Shown one piece after another: positions 35,215 through 44,447 of a DNA stretch of 64,000 nucleotides. How positions within the stretch are numbered: position 1 is the first letter of the stretch; every line of letters starts with the position of its first letter. The notes beneath the pieces were generated by a model. The model was not told the origin of the DNA, made no database searches, and worked only from the letters and a program-made list of their open reading frames with translations. The stretch comes from Luteibacter sp. Sphag1AF. Its GTDB lineage: Bacteria > Pseudomonadota > Gammaproteobacteria > Xanthomonadales > Rhodanobacteraceae. The stretch is from assembly GCF_014192715.1 (NCBI RefSeq), contig NZ_JACHYH010000001.1:1426001-1490000 (forward strand), written 5' to 3'. The translations under genes and the position numbers were made by a program.

Positions 35215-35519
35215 GCCTTCCTTGGTAATGACGGGACAGGGACCCGTCGCACGCGGCCCGGCGTAATGCCGACGCGGCGTCTATGCCGATGAAGGGGGGA
35301 TCGATCTTCCGCAAGCGGGAGACGGCGTCCTGCCATCGAGATCGGTCATCGGCAATGCGTTGCCCTGACAGAATCGCTTCGGGCACACCTGCATATTGCG
35401 TAGGCGAGCGCTTCGCCGGAATAGGAAGATTCTTATTTTTTTGCCAGATATTGCCGTACACATGCGTACGGAACTGGCGCAGCAGCTTCGTGGGCGATGG
35501 AGGCTGCTATGTTGGCGCC

Positions 35520-36161
35520 ATGTCTGACACTCATTTCTATAACGTGGCCGACGGCCACGGCCTGCCGCACGATCCGTTCAAGGCCATCGTCGCGCCCCGC
35601 CCCATCGGCTGGATTTCCACCGTGGACTGTCAGGGTCGCGGCAACCTGGCGCCCTACAGTTTCTTCAATGCGTTTTGCGATGCGCCGCCCATCGTGGCGT
35701 TTGCGAGCTCTGGTTATAAAGACAGCGTGCGCAATGTCGAAGAAACGGGCGAATTTGTCGCCAATCTTGCCGTGCGTTCTCTGGCCGCGCAGATGAATCG
35801 AAGCGCTGCGCCCTTCCCGCAGGGCGAAGACGAGATGCGCGCGGTGGGCCTCACGCCTGCACCGTGCAGGCAGGTACGGGCATCGCGCATCGCTGAATCA
35901 CCCGCTGCGCTGGAGTGCCGACTGCTGCGTATCCTTCCTCTGGAAGACCTCACGGGTGCGTCCACAGACACCTGGGTCGTGTTCGGTCAGGTGGTGGCCG
36001 TGCACATCGACAAGACATTTCTCAAAGAGGGATTGTTCGATACCGGTGCGGCGCAGCCGATCCTGCGGGCCGGCTATCTGGCGGATTACGTGGCGGTCGG
36101 CAGCGACACGATGTTTCAGATGCGGCGACCGCGTACCGCCGAAGAGGCCCTGAAGCCTTAG
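35520..36161 (+). CDS. Flavin reductase-like (DIM6/NTAB) domain protein
   Basis: A 213-aa FMN-binding split-barrel protein. AIVAPRPIGWISTVD, NLAPYSFFNAFCDAPPIVAF and GEFVANL are the characteristic flavin-binding and dimer-contact segments of the flavin reductase-like family. Members reduce FMN for partner monooxygenases or act as stand-alone flavoproteins. No partner oxygenase is adjacent. The ATG at 35520 matches the family start; GGAGG lies a little far upstream (about 17 bp). Confidence 0.85.
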   Translation: MSDTHFYNVADGHGLPHDPFKAIVAPRPIGWISTVDCQGRGNLAPYSFFNAFCDAPPIVAFASSGYKDSVRNVEETGEFVANLAVRSLAAQMNRSAAPFPQGEDEMRAVGLTPAPCRQVRASRIAESPAALECRLLRILPLEDLTGASTDTWVVFGQVVAVHIDKTFLKEGLFDTGAAQPILRAGYLADYVAVGSDTMFQMRRPRTAEEALKP

Positions 36162-36226
36162 TTGGCAAGGCCGCCGCCATGCCCGACCGCGCGGCGCTCG
36201 TTCCCGGCGCACGCGGTCGTTTCAGA

Positions 36227-36400
36227 TCACCCGGCGGTGGGTCGGGCCGCTGACTTGTGTCCGGACGGCTTGCTGGCGCGCTTTGCGGGCGTAGTTGCCG
36301 AACGGCTGACGGGCGATGCGGTGGCGCCCTTGCTTGCCAGGCTGCGTAGCGTGGCCGGATCAGACGATCCGTAGTCGCGTTTGTGCGGTTCTCGCTGCAT
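36227..36400 (-). CDS. Small basic Ser/Ala/Lys-rich protein, unknown
   Basis: A 57-aa ORF (MQREPHKRDYGSSDPATLRS...) with no hydrophobic segment and a C-terminal half rich in Ala, Ser, Thr and Lys, apparently disordered and strongly basic. CGGAG sits seven bases upstream of the ATG and codon third positions are mostly G or C, so it looks translated. An ATG two codons earlier lies within the ribosome site. No family recognised; nucleic-acid binding is only a composition-based thought. Confidence 0.5.
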   Translation of the reverse strand: MQREPHKRDYGSSDPATLRSLASKGATASPVSRSATTPAKRASKPSGHKSAARPTAG

Positions 36401-36533
36401 GGTCATCTCCGGTTGGGCCCTCGGATGTCGAGGGTGAGCCGCCAGAGCGAAAAATTCAGTGGCGTACCGGTGAACGTTTTGTGACATCTGGCGCGCGGAA
36501 AATGGCGCACCCAGGCGTCAACGCGAGGTGCGT

Positions 36534-37316
36534 TCAGGGCTTGGGCGCGGGTGCCGGCAGCCGTTCGATGAGTTCGGTAGCCAGTTTTTCGTAGTCGTAG
36601 TCGAAATGATGATCGCCGGGCTTTTTGTAGACCGTAACGAACTTCGGCAGCGTGGGGTCTGTGCAGCCACTGTCGTCGGCATCGTCCACGCCGTAGTAGC
36701 AGGCCACCGGCGGCTTGCCGCCCAGCGCAAGAATCGGTGGCATTGCGTCGTAATGGCGCACGGGATTGAGCCACTGCAGGAAATTCTGAGTGGTCGTGGT
36801 CCACAGGTTCTTGTGCATGTAGCCTTCGAGTTCAATCTCGAAGTTGCTGTCGCGGCTCGCCGAGAGCAACACCAGCTGGTCGATCTTCGCGCGGTTGTCG
36901 GGCCTGATGTGCGCAAGAATCGTCGGCAGCACGTCCGCGCCGAATGAGTATCCGATCATCAGCACGCGGTGCTTGCCCCACTGTGCGGTGTATTTGTCCA
37001 GCAGCGTGTCCAGATCGTGCGCTGCTTCCTCGGGCGGCCGCTCCCGCCAGAAGTACTTCATGGCGCTGACGCCCACCACCGGAATGCCGCGCGTCGCAAA
37101 AACGCTGCCCAGGCGCTGGTCGAGGTCTGCCCAGCCGCCATCACCGGAATAAATCACGGTCAGCAGGTCTTCGTGTCCGGCGGGAGGCGCCGTCACGGCC
37201 GGCACTTCCACGGTGGCCTTGGCAATCGGTGTCCGCACCCAGGGATGCCACAGCAGCACCAGCAGAGCGATCAGGACGACAAGCACGAGCAGGCAATAGC
37301 GAAGAACTTTTTTCAT
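36534..37316 (-). CDS. VirJ/AcvB-family periplasmic alpha/beta hydrolase, predicted lysyl-phosphatidylglycerol hydrolase
   Basis: A 260-aa protein with an N-terminal membrane anchor (about residues 6-23) and a periplasmic alpha/beta-hydrolase domain. The AcvB/VirJ hallmarks YSGDGGWADLD, MKYFW and the nucleophile elbow GYSFG (Ser124) are present, with PGDHHFDYDY near the end supplying the catalytic His region. AcvB homologues in Agrobacterium and Rhizobium degrade aminoacyl-phosphatidylglycerol and are paired with an MprF/LpiA synthase. Here the ATG overlaps the mprF stop (ATGA), so the two are translationally coupled. The function rests on family and pairing. Confidence 0.82.
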   Translation of the reverse strand: MKKVLRYCLLVLVVLIALLVLLWHPWVRTPIAKATVEVPAVTAPPAGHEDLLTVIYSGDGGWADLDQRLGSVFATRGIPVVGVSAMKYFWRERPPEEAAHDLDTLLDKYTAQWGKHRVLMIGYSFGADVLPTILAHIRPDNRAKIDQLVLLSASRDSNFEIELEGYMHKNLWTTTTQNFLQWLNPVRHYDAMPPILALGGKPPVACYYGVDDADDSGCTDPTLPKFVTVYKKPGDHHFDYDYEKLATELIERLPAPAPKP

Positions 37317-39922
37317 CGACGGACAACACCACTGAGACCACCGGAGATCAGGCTTGCCACGTTGGCCAGCGCCAGCGGGAGCGCAATGCCGCCAGCAACG
37401 GCGATATAGCGCGGTTCCCATTCCGGGTCGAATTTATCTTTGTAACGATGGAGGCCGCGGAAGTTGTAGAAGCGCTCCCCGCGACCGAAGATCATGGCGC
37501 CGAAGCGGCTCCACAGCGGCGCTGCACGACGATTTTGCAGCCCGGCCAGCGGCGCCATCCCCAGGTTGAACCAGCGATAGCCCTCGGCCCGCGCCCACAC
37601 CATGAGTTCGATGAACAGGAAATCCATGATGCCCGACGGCCCATCCGGCAAGTGGCGCATCAGGTCGACCGATGCTTCCTCGTGGGTGTCGTTGGTGAAG
37701 ATATTGGCGAACGCGACCATCCGGTCGCCCTGCCAGACGACCGCCATGGGCGTACGCGACAGGTAAGCCTCGTCAAACAGGCCGAGCGAGAAGCGCTTTT
37801 CGCGTACGCGCTTGTCGCGCATCCACGCATCGGAAATCACCTTCAACTGCGGAAGTAGCGCAGGTACCTGTTCGGCGGGGAAAATTTCCAGGCGCAAGCC
37901 ATCGCGGGCCAGTTTGTTGACCGTGCCGCGCAGCGTTTTCTTGGACTTGCCATCGAGGTTGAACGTTTCCAGCCGGACCCGCGCTTCTTCGCCGATTTTC
38001 AGCAAATTCATGCCAACTTCGAGGTAAAGGTCCAGATCTTCCGGACGAACCTGATAGAACAGCGGCCAGCCTCCCGCACGTTCGCATTGTTCGCGGAACT
38101 GCCAGACCAGCTCGCGCCGGGCGTCTTCGTCGTCGCCTACGGGATCGCCCATGGCCACCCAGCTGCGGCCCTCGATGTCATACATGATGAAGGCGCGGTC
38201 GTCCGGCGCGAAGAGCAGCGTCTTGTCGCCCACCAGTGCGAGATGGGCCTGCGCCGAAGGGAAGGTCTTGATCAGCGGCAGTGCCCTGGCCAGCTCGGCA
38301 GGTCCCGGCGGTGAGCGACGCGGGCGCGCCGGACGGATCAGGTTGGCCAGCGCGAAGAGCATCACCACGGCGGCCGCACCCACCAGCGCACGCAGCGCGC
38401 GAGGCGCACCACCATGGTGGAAGCTGAATTCCCACCACAGGTTATTGTTGTACTCGACGTGCTTGAAGCTGAACATCACAAGCCAGGTGGCGCAGCCGAG
38501 CACCGAGGCGATGGCAAGCACCCAGCCCAGCGAGAACGTGGCCCGGAACAGCGAGGCGCGCCGGTAGAAATGCTTGTGCGCAGGCGCCAGCCCTATGGCC
38601 AGCAAGGTCAGCAGCGTGGCTTCCTCGTAGTCGATGCCCTTTAGAAGCGACAGGATCGCGCCCACTACCAGCAACACCAGCGTCAGCCAGTAGGCCGCGT
38701 CCAGACGGCGTTGCAGGCCACGAGCCAGGATCAGCAGCAGCATGCCGACCACGCTGCTCAGGAAGTGCGATACCTCCACCAGCGGCAGCGGCATGAACCC
38801 CCGGAGGATTTCCATGCGGCCGGGAATGGCCAGCGTGGCGCCGGAGAACAGCAATACCGCACCGCACACCAGGGTCAGGCCGGCGAAGAAAGGCGGGAGC
38901 AGGCTGTTGAACCACGGGGTGAGCAGCGCTGCGTGGCGCAGGCCGCGCGCTTCGCGCCACAGCACCAGGACCGTCGCCACGCACAGCGGCAACAGGTAGT
39001 ACACGATGCGGAACGCAGCGAGCGAGCCGAGAATCGGCGCTTCCAGCCCGTGATTGCCCGTGGCGCCGAAGCCGGCCAGCATCACGGCCTCAAAGACGCC
39101 AAGGCCGCCGGGCACGTGACTGATCAGGCCGGCCATCTGCGCGATGACGAAGATGGCGAGGAAATGGCCAAATCCGCCGGCGATCTCTTCCGGCATCAGG
39201 ACGTAGAGCACGCCCGCTGCCAGGCCCCAGTCCAGGGCGCCGATCAGAATCTGCCGTGCCGCCACCTTCGGCGCGGGCAGGGAGACCCGCCAGCGGAAGA
39301 TGCGGAGCGGTCGCTTCACCATCAGCGAACCCAGGAACCAGGCCAGCGGCACCATCGTCAGCAGCAGCGCCAGGGGCACGCGCAGGCTGGCCAGCGGCAC
39401 GTCGGCAGGGATCGGCACCAGCAGCAGGGTCACGCCGGTCAGGGCGGCCAGGCCCAGCCAGAAGCTCAGCGTGGTGTAGAGCACCACCCTGGCGACTTCG
39501 ACCGTCGACAGGCCAGCCTGGATGTAGAAGCGGTAGCGGATCGAACCGGACACCAGCAGCGACATGCCCAGCGCATTGCTGAAGGCATAGCTGATGAACG
39601 AAATCAGTCCCACCCGCCGCATGGGCAGGCGCTTGCCCACACTGTCCAGGCCAAACCAGTCGTACAGGGTCATGACCCCGTACCCCAGCGCGGTAAGGAG
39701 CACGGCGATGCCGATCTGGTTGTTGGGCAGCGCGTGGAAGTAGGCGGCGATCTGCCGGTAGGTGACCTCGGTCGCCATGGCGTGCAGCGCCCACAGCGCC
39801 AGGCACAACAGAACGACGGACAGCAGCGGGCCTCCCGCCCTACGCAGCAGGGTTACAAACACCGCCGGGCGAACCAGCGCGCTGTCACTTGTTGGAACCG
39901 CCGCTCCCCTTTCCTGCTCCAC
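37313..39922 (-). CDS. mprF: Bifunctional lysylphosphatidylglycerol flippase/synthase MprF
   Basis: About 869 aa, the normal MprF size. The N-terminal two thirds form a multi-helix flippase region (LISHVPGGLGVFEAVML, AFRIVYYLLPL). The C-terminal ~300 residues are the GNAT-like synthase domain (WVAMGDPVGD, DGPSGIMDFLFIELM, FNLGMAPLAGL). It transfers lysine from Lys-tRNA to phosphatidylglycerol and flips the product, lowering surface negative charge and sensitivity to cationic peptides. The start is uncertain: the GTG at 39922 has GGAG about 12 bases upstream, and the frame remains open to a TTG at 40012. First gene of the pair with the VirJ/AcvB-like hydrolase. Confidence 0.9.
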   Translation of the reverse strand: MEQERGAAVPTSDSALVRPAVFVTLLRRAGGPLLSVVLLCLALWALHAMATEVTYRQIAAYFHALPNNQIGIAVLLTALGYGVMTLYDWFGLDSVGKRLPMRRVGLISFISYAFSNALGMSLLVSGSIRYRFYIQAGLSTVEVARVVLYTTLSFWLGLAALTGVTLLLVPIPADVPLASLRVPLALLLTMVPLAWFLGSLMVKRPLRIFRWRVSLPAPKVAARQILIGALDWGLAAGVLYVLMPEEIAGGFGHFLAIFVIAQMAGLISHVPGGLGVFEAVMLAGFGATGNHGLEAPILGSLAAFRIVYYLLPLCVATVLVLWREARGLRHAALLTPWFNSLLPPFFAGLTLVCGAVLLFSGATLAIPGRMEILRGFMPLPLVEVSHFLSSVVGMLLLILARGLQRRLDAAYWLTLVLLVVGAILSLLKGIDYEEATLLTLLAIGLAPAHKHFYRRASLFRATFSLGWVLAIASVLGCATWLVMFSFKHVEYNNNLWWEFSFHHGGAPRALRALVGAAAVVMLFALANLIRPARPRRSPPGPAELARALPLIKTFPSAQAHLALVGDKTLLFAPDDRAFIMYDIEGRSWVAMGDPVGDDEDARRELVWQFREQCERAGGWPLFYQVRPEDLDLYLEVGMNLLKIGEEARVRLETFNLDGKSKKTLRGTVNKLARDGLRLEIFPAEQVPALLPQLKVISDAWMRDKRVREKRFSLGLFDEAYLSRTPMAVVWQGDRMVAFANIFTNDTHEEASVDLMRHLPDGPSGIMDFLFIELMVWARAEGYRWFNLGMAPLAGLQNRRAAPLWSRFGAMIFGRGERFYNFRGLHRYKDKFDPEWEPRYIAVAGGIALPLALANVASLISGGLSGVVRR

Positions 39923-40109
39923 TGGCCTGATGGCTCCAAACGCATTCGTAAAGTCGTGTAGGGTGCCACAGTGAACGTGGTAAGGCGTAGACGCAATGCA
40001 CGCGTCAGCCAACCGGAAAGGTTGCCGTAAGGTGACAGCCTGAACCTAGTGAGCTACACAAGTGGACCTGAACGTCCCAGACCGCCCATCACGCGCCACG
40101 CGAGGTTCC

Positions 40110-42062
40110 ATGCCGTCTCTTCCTTCCAAGCCCGGTGCGCTGCGCCAGCGCTTCGCCCCTCTCGTGTGGCTGGGTGTCGTTTTTGTCCTTGTTGCCTTCG
40201 TGACCCGACTGGTTCTGTTAATCAAAACCGGCAAGGACGTACCCCATGACCCACTTCAGTGGCTCTATGTTTTCGGGGTCGGGCTGGGCTATGACCTCAT
40301 CACGTTCGTGTACTTCGGCTGGCCGATGCTGGTGGTGCTGTGGCTGATGCCCCGACGTGCCTATCTGTCTCGCGTGGGGCATGCGATTTTCCTCGGGTTC
40401 TGCTTCGTCCTGATCTACGCGATTCTCTACATCGCCGCCTCGGAGCTGATCTTCTGGAACGAGTTCGGTGCCCGCTTCAACTTCATCGCCGTGGACTATC
40501 TGGTCTACACGCATGAGGTGGTCGGCAACATCCAGCAGTCCTACCCCATCGTGCGCTGGTCGATCTATCTGCTGATCGCCGCCGTCGTGATCTTCGTGCT
40601 GTCCCAACGCCGTCTTCAGGCGCGCGACGACGGGTCGCGATTCCTGGGGCGCACGGCCGTGGTGCTGGGCTGGCTGGTGGTGACGGTGGGCGTTTCCTAC
40701 GCCTTCGATGCCTCCATGAAGGACAAGGCGCAGAACAATTACGTCAATGAGCTGGCGGGCAATGGTATCTACCAGTTCGTGGCGGCTTTCCGTAACAACG
40801 AGCTGGACTACGCGCGGTACTACAAGACCATCGACAACGATGAAGCGTTCCGCACGTTGCGCGGCCTTCTGAAAACACCCGATTCCACCTTCGTCAGCAA
40901 CGACCCGCACGACCTGACCCGTCAGGTGACGGCGCAGGGGCCTGAGAAGAAGCTCAACATTGTGCTCATCAGCGTGGAAAGCCTGTCCGGCGATTACATG
41001 GAAGCGCTGGCCGGCCGCACAGGCAAGCATGAGCATCTGACCCCGAACCTGGATGCGCTGGCTGACAAGAGCCTGTTCTTCACCCAGCTTTATGCCAACG
41101 GCACCCGTACGGTACGCGGCCTGGAAGCGCTGGCGCTCTCGGTACCGCCCACCCCGGGCGAGTCCATCGTGAAGCGGCCGGGCAATGAAGGGTTGTTCTC
41201 GCTGGCGACCGTGTTCAATGCCAAGGGCTATACGTCGCAGTTCGTATACGGCGGCTACGGCTATTTCGACAACATGAACCAGTTCTTTGCGACCAACGGC
41301 TACGAGGCCGTGGATCGCAAGGCCATCAACGCGAAAGACATCCATGCGGAAAACGTGTGGGGCGTGGCGGACGAAGACCTGTTCACGCTGACCATCAGCC
41401 AGATCGACAAGTCCTACGCCGCCGGCAAGCCGTACTTCGGCCACGTGATGACGACATCCAACCATCGTCCGTTCACCTTCCCGGAGGGTCGGGTGGATAT
41501 GCCGCAGGGCAGCCGCCGCGCGGCGGTGAAGTACACCGACTGGGCGATTGCCGATTTCCTCAAGCGCGCGGCGACCAAGCCCTGGTTCGATGACACGATC
41601 TTTGTGATCACGGCAGACCATTGCGCCACGAGCGCAGGCAAGACCAGCCTGCCCGTGGACCGCTATCACATCCCCCTGCTGATCTATTCGCCCAAGCACG
41701 TGGCGCCGGGACGGGTGGATCGCCTGATGAGCCAGATCGACATCCCGCCGACGATTCTTGGCATGCTCAACTTCAGCTACACCAGCCGTTTCTTCGGCTA
41801 TGACCTGTTCCGCATCGAGCCAGGTCGTGAGCGTGCTTTCATCAGCACCTACCAGGAACTGGGCTACATGCACGGCGATCGGCTCACCTCGATCGTGCCG
41901 CGCGAGCCGGTCAAGCAGGTGATTCCGAACCGGGAAACCGGCGACACCGTGCCGGAACCCCGGATTGACCAGGCAGATGAAGAGGCAGCGGTCAGTTACT
42001 ACCAGATCGCGTCGTACCTGTTCACCAACGGGCTGATGAAGTACACCCCGCCGAAGCAGTAA
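40110..42062 (+). CDS. LtaS/OpgB-like phosphoglycerol transferase (membrane-anchored sulfatase fold)
   Basis: A 650-aa inner-membrane protein with about five N-terminal helices (to residue ~200) and a periplasmic alkaline-phosphatase-like domain. Active-site segments are visible: LISVESLSGDYM (metal Glu), YANGTRTVRGLEAL with the probable nucleophile Thr, and ITADHCATSAG (metal Asp-His). The family transfers sn-glycerol-1-phosphate from phosphatidylglycerol to an acceptor, such as osmoregulated periplasmic glucans in Gram-negatives. The start at 40110 has CGAGG just upstream; a GTG 16 codons earlier is possible. Divergent from mprF, which uses the same lipid. Confidence 0.88.
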   Translation: MPSLPSKPGALRQRFAPLVWLGVVFVLVAFVTRLVLLIKTGKDVPHDPLQWLYVFGVGLGYDLITFVYFGWPMLVVLWLMPRRAYLSRVGHAIFLGFCFVLIYAILYIAASELIFWNEFGARFNFIAVDYLVYTHEVVGNIQQSYPIVRWSIYLLIAAVVIFVLSQRRLQARDDGSRFLGRTAVVLGWLVVTVGVSYAFDASMKDKAQNNYVNELAGNGIYQFVAAFRNNELDYARYYKTIDNDEAFRTLRGLLKTPDSTFVSNDPHDLTRQVTAQGPEKKLNIVLISVESLSGDYMEALAGRTGKHEHLTPNLDALADKSLFFTQLYANGTRTVRGLEALALSVPPTPGESIVKRPGNEGLFSLATVFNAKGYTSQFVYGGYGYFDNMNQFFATNGYEAVDRKAINAKDIHAENVWGVADEDLFTLTISQIDKSYAAGKPYFGHVMTTSNHRPFTFPEGRVDMPQGSRRAAVKYTDWAIADFLKRAATKPWFDDTIFVITADHCATSAGKTSLPVDRYHIPLLIYSPKHVAPGRVDRLMSQIDIPPTILGMLNFSYTSRFFGYDLFRIEPGRERAFISTYQELGYMHGDRLTSIVPREPVKQVIPNRETGDTVPEPRIDQADEEAAVSYYQIASYLFTNGLMKYTPPKQ

Positions 42063-42081
42063 GCCCACCGCCGCCGCACGC

Positions 42082-43503
42082 TCACCCGTAGCGCGCGGCG
42101 CGCTCGCGAACGTCGGCGAAGCTCTGATCGCGCAGCAACCGGCCGTCTTCCCACACGGTGGACAGCGCCTCCTCCCAGCCGGCTTCGATGGCCGACGGAT
42201 CCAGCGACAGCGCATCGTCCGGCAACGGCACGGTGCGGTAGCTGCCCGTCTGTGCGTGCCGGAGAAGCGTCATGCGGCCGCGTCGGGACGTCTTGCCGGC
42301 ATCGGTCACCGGATCTTTGTAGACGTCGACCCAGCGCCCGTCCACGCGCGCGGCGGAGCATTTGAGCGCGAACTTCTGGGTGTCACGTGTGAGCTTTTGC
42401 AGCAGCGCACCGCCCATGCCGAAGGTGAGGTTGTCTGCGGCAAAGCCCGCACCCACCGCCCGTTCGAGGATCGCCCGGATGCTTTCCGGGTTGATGCCGT
42501 CGCCCTGGATCACACGTACATGCTTCAGGACCTTGTAGCCCTTGCCGTTGATGTCGCTGCCGAATGCGTCGTCCAGCAGCGTGAGGCAGGTGTGCACTAC
42601 CTCCACCGGGTCGCCCGAATCCGGGCGAATGACGACCGTGGCGCCCGACGCGATGACCTCGTCGCGCAGTGTCTTGCCCCAGTGCTCGCGAATGGCCTCG
42701 TAGATGTCGTAGCTGTCTGACACCACAGCTACCAGACTGCCGGGTCTGGCGAACTGGCGCAGCATGTTGCGGTACGCATCGACCTCGTGCTCGCGGCCCC
42801 AACTGGTGATGGTGCTGTGCTCGGCCGCGGGGATCGAGTAGCCCGCCATGGCCTCGCCGTAGAACGCGCGGGCATACAGCACGCCGGACACCGTATCGGT
42901 GCCCATGAAGTTGACCAGATGCGCCATGCCGCCAAGGCCGGCCGACTCGGCGCTGGACACGCCACGGGCGCCGAAGTCGTGCAGCTTGAACGGGATCTGC
43001 CCGGCCGGATCGTCCGAGGTCTGAGCCAGGAACTGCGCGACGGTGCGCCGCACCTGCCAGCTGATGGTGGCTACCGTGACCGGATACCAGAGTCGCAACA
43101 GCAGCGTTTCCAGGTACGAAGGAAGCCAGTACGCCTCCGGATCGGTGGACTCGATGGTCACCAGCGCCTGATGGACAGGCACCACGCTGCCCTCGTCCAC
43201 CGCGCGTATGCGCAACGGCAGCCGGCCGGCATGGGTGTCTACGATGTGACGCCACCCGGCCTCGTTGAACGGTTCGCCATGTGCCGCGAAAAAGTCGCGC
43301 GCTTCATCCACGTCCGCATGAGTCACGGGACGGGCAAGCCAGGATTTGAGGATGGCCTGCAAGCCGAAGAACACGGTGCTGTCGTAGAGGCCACCGCGTG
43401 ACTCGACGTAGAAGAACGTGCCGTCGGTACGCGGTGGATACTGCAGCCAGTGACTGGCTTTGTAGCTATCGGTGTTGAGTACCAGGTTATCGAGGGGGTT
43501 CAT
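42082..43503 (-). CDS. nadV: Nicotinamide phosphoribosyltransferase
   Basis: A 473-aa NAMPT/NadV enzyme that condenses nicotinamide with PRPP to give NMN, a direct NAD salvage route. Family features are NTDSYKASHWLQYPP at the N-terminus, KLHDFGARGVSS, AEHSTITSWGREHE, VSDSYDIYEA, IRPDSGDPVEVV and GDGINPESI. The length fits NAMPT rather than PncB. The ATG at 43503 is clear. No NMN adenylyltransferase or Nudix gene is adjacent, so it stands alone. Convergent with the LtaS-like gene (19 bp). Confidence 0.93.
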   Translation of the reverse strand: MNPLDNLVLNTDSYKASHWLQYPPRTDGTFFYVESRGGLYDSTVFFGLQAILKSWLARPVTHADVDEARDFFAAHGEPFNEAGWRHIVDTHAGRLPLRIRAVDEGSVVPVHQALVTIESTDPEAYWLPSYLETLLLRLWYPVTVATISWQVRRTVAQFLAQTSDDPAGQIPFKLHDFGARGVSSAESAGLGGMAHLVNFMGTDTVSGVLYARAFYGEAMAGYSIPAAEHSTITSWGREHEVDAYRNMLRQFARPGSLVAVVSDSYDIYEAIREHWGKTLRDEVIASGATVVIRPDSGDPVEVVHTCLTLLDDAFGSDINGKGYKVLKHVRVIQGDGINPESIRAILERAVGAGFAADNLTFGMGGALLQKLTRDTQKFALKCSAARVDGRWVDVYKDPVTDAGKTSRRGRMTLLRHAQTGSYRTVPLPDDALSLDPSAIEAGWEEALSTVWEDGRLLRDQSFADVRERAARYG

Positions 43504-43546
43504 GCGCGCTCCTTCGCGTCAGCATACCCACCTCGTAACCACGGCG

Positions 43547-44251
43547 TCACAGTGCGTCGGCGTCCACCAGAACCAGTTCGGCGTCTTCCAGCGCCGTGAT
43601 GGTTACACTGGGCTCGTCGGTGAATGCCGCGCCATCGCGGGCTTCCACGCGCTTACCGTTGATCTCGATCAAGCCCGTGGCAGGCACCAGATAGCCGAAA
43701 CGGCCTTCGCCCAGTGCGTACTCCACAGACTCACCGGCCTTCAGCGTGGCGCCCAGAACGCGGGCATCAGCGCGGATCGGCAGCGCGTCCTCATCACCGG
43801 CCATACCACTGGCCAGCGTGACAAAACGACCCGAGCGGTCTCCCTTCGGAAACGGCCTTGCACCCCAGGCGGGCTTCTCGCCGGTTCGGTTGGGCATGAT
43901 CCAGATCTGGAAGATCCGCGTCTCACCCGGTTCCGCGTTGTATTCGGCGTGACGGATGCCGGTGCCTGCGCTCATCACCTGCACATCGCCCGCTTCCGTA
44001 CGGCCCTTGTTGCCCAGGCTGTCCTCATGGGTGATGGCGCCTTCGCGGACGTAGGTGATGATTTCCATGTCCGAATGCGGATGGGGAGGAAAGCCCGTGC
44101 CTGCGGCAATCACATCGTCGTTCCAGACGCGAAGGGTGCCCCAGCCCATGCGCCTGGGGTCGTGATAAGACGCGAACGAAAAGTGGTGCTTCGCATCGAG
44201 CCAGCCGTGGTTGGCACCGCCGAGGCTGGCAAAGCGTTTCACGTCGATCAT
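43547..44251 (-). CDS. Pirin-family bicupin protein (YhaK-like)
   Basis: A 234-aa two-cupin protein. The N-terminal cupin carries the metal ligands in FPPHPHSDMEIITYV and SAGTGIRHAEYN; the C-terminal cupin lacks an obvious metal set. Bacterial pirins of this group may act as quercetinases or redox-sensitive regulators; the physiological role is open. The start at 44251 (MIDVKRF) matches the family; the longer open frame upstream does not look coding. Confidence 0.88.
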   Translation of the reverse strand: MIDVKRFASLGGANHGWLDAKHHFSFASYHDPRRMGWGTLRVWNDDVIAAGTGFPPHPHSDMEIITYVREGAITHEDSLGNKGRTEAGDVQVMSAGTGIRHAEYNAEPGETRIFQIWIMPNRTGEKPAWGARPFPKGDRSGRFVTLASGMAGDEDALPIRADARVLGATLKAGESVEYALGEGRFGYLVPATGLIEINGKRVEARDGAAFTDEPSVTITALEDAELVLVDADAL

Positions 44252-44447
44252 GGTCTGGCTCCGTGGAAGTAGTTGATGGAGCGTATTTTCCGCTTCTCGC
44301 CCGGCCGTGGAGCATCCGGCTGGGGAACGGATTGTTTCTTTTCCGACACTCTTTACGGAAACGATACGCCTGGCCAGGGAAACGCTACCCCGTTTTTTCG
44401 TGCGCTTTCCCACAATGGAGGTGTTCCCCAACGAGTGAAGACACGTC

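Noticed and set aside
35195-35461. 88-codon minus-strand frame ending in the orphan terminator
   Set aside because: GTG start without ribosome site and no codon bias. Mentioned in a finding only because of the terminator.
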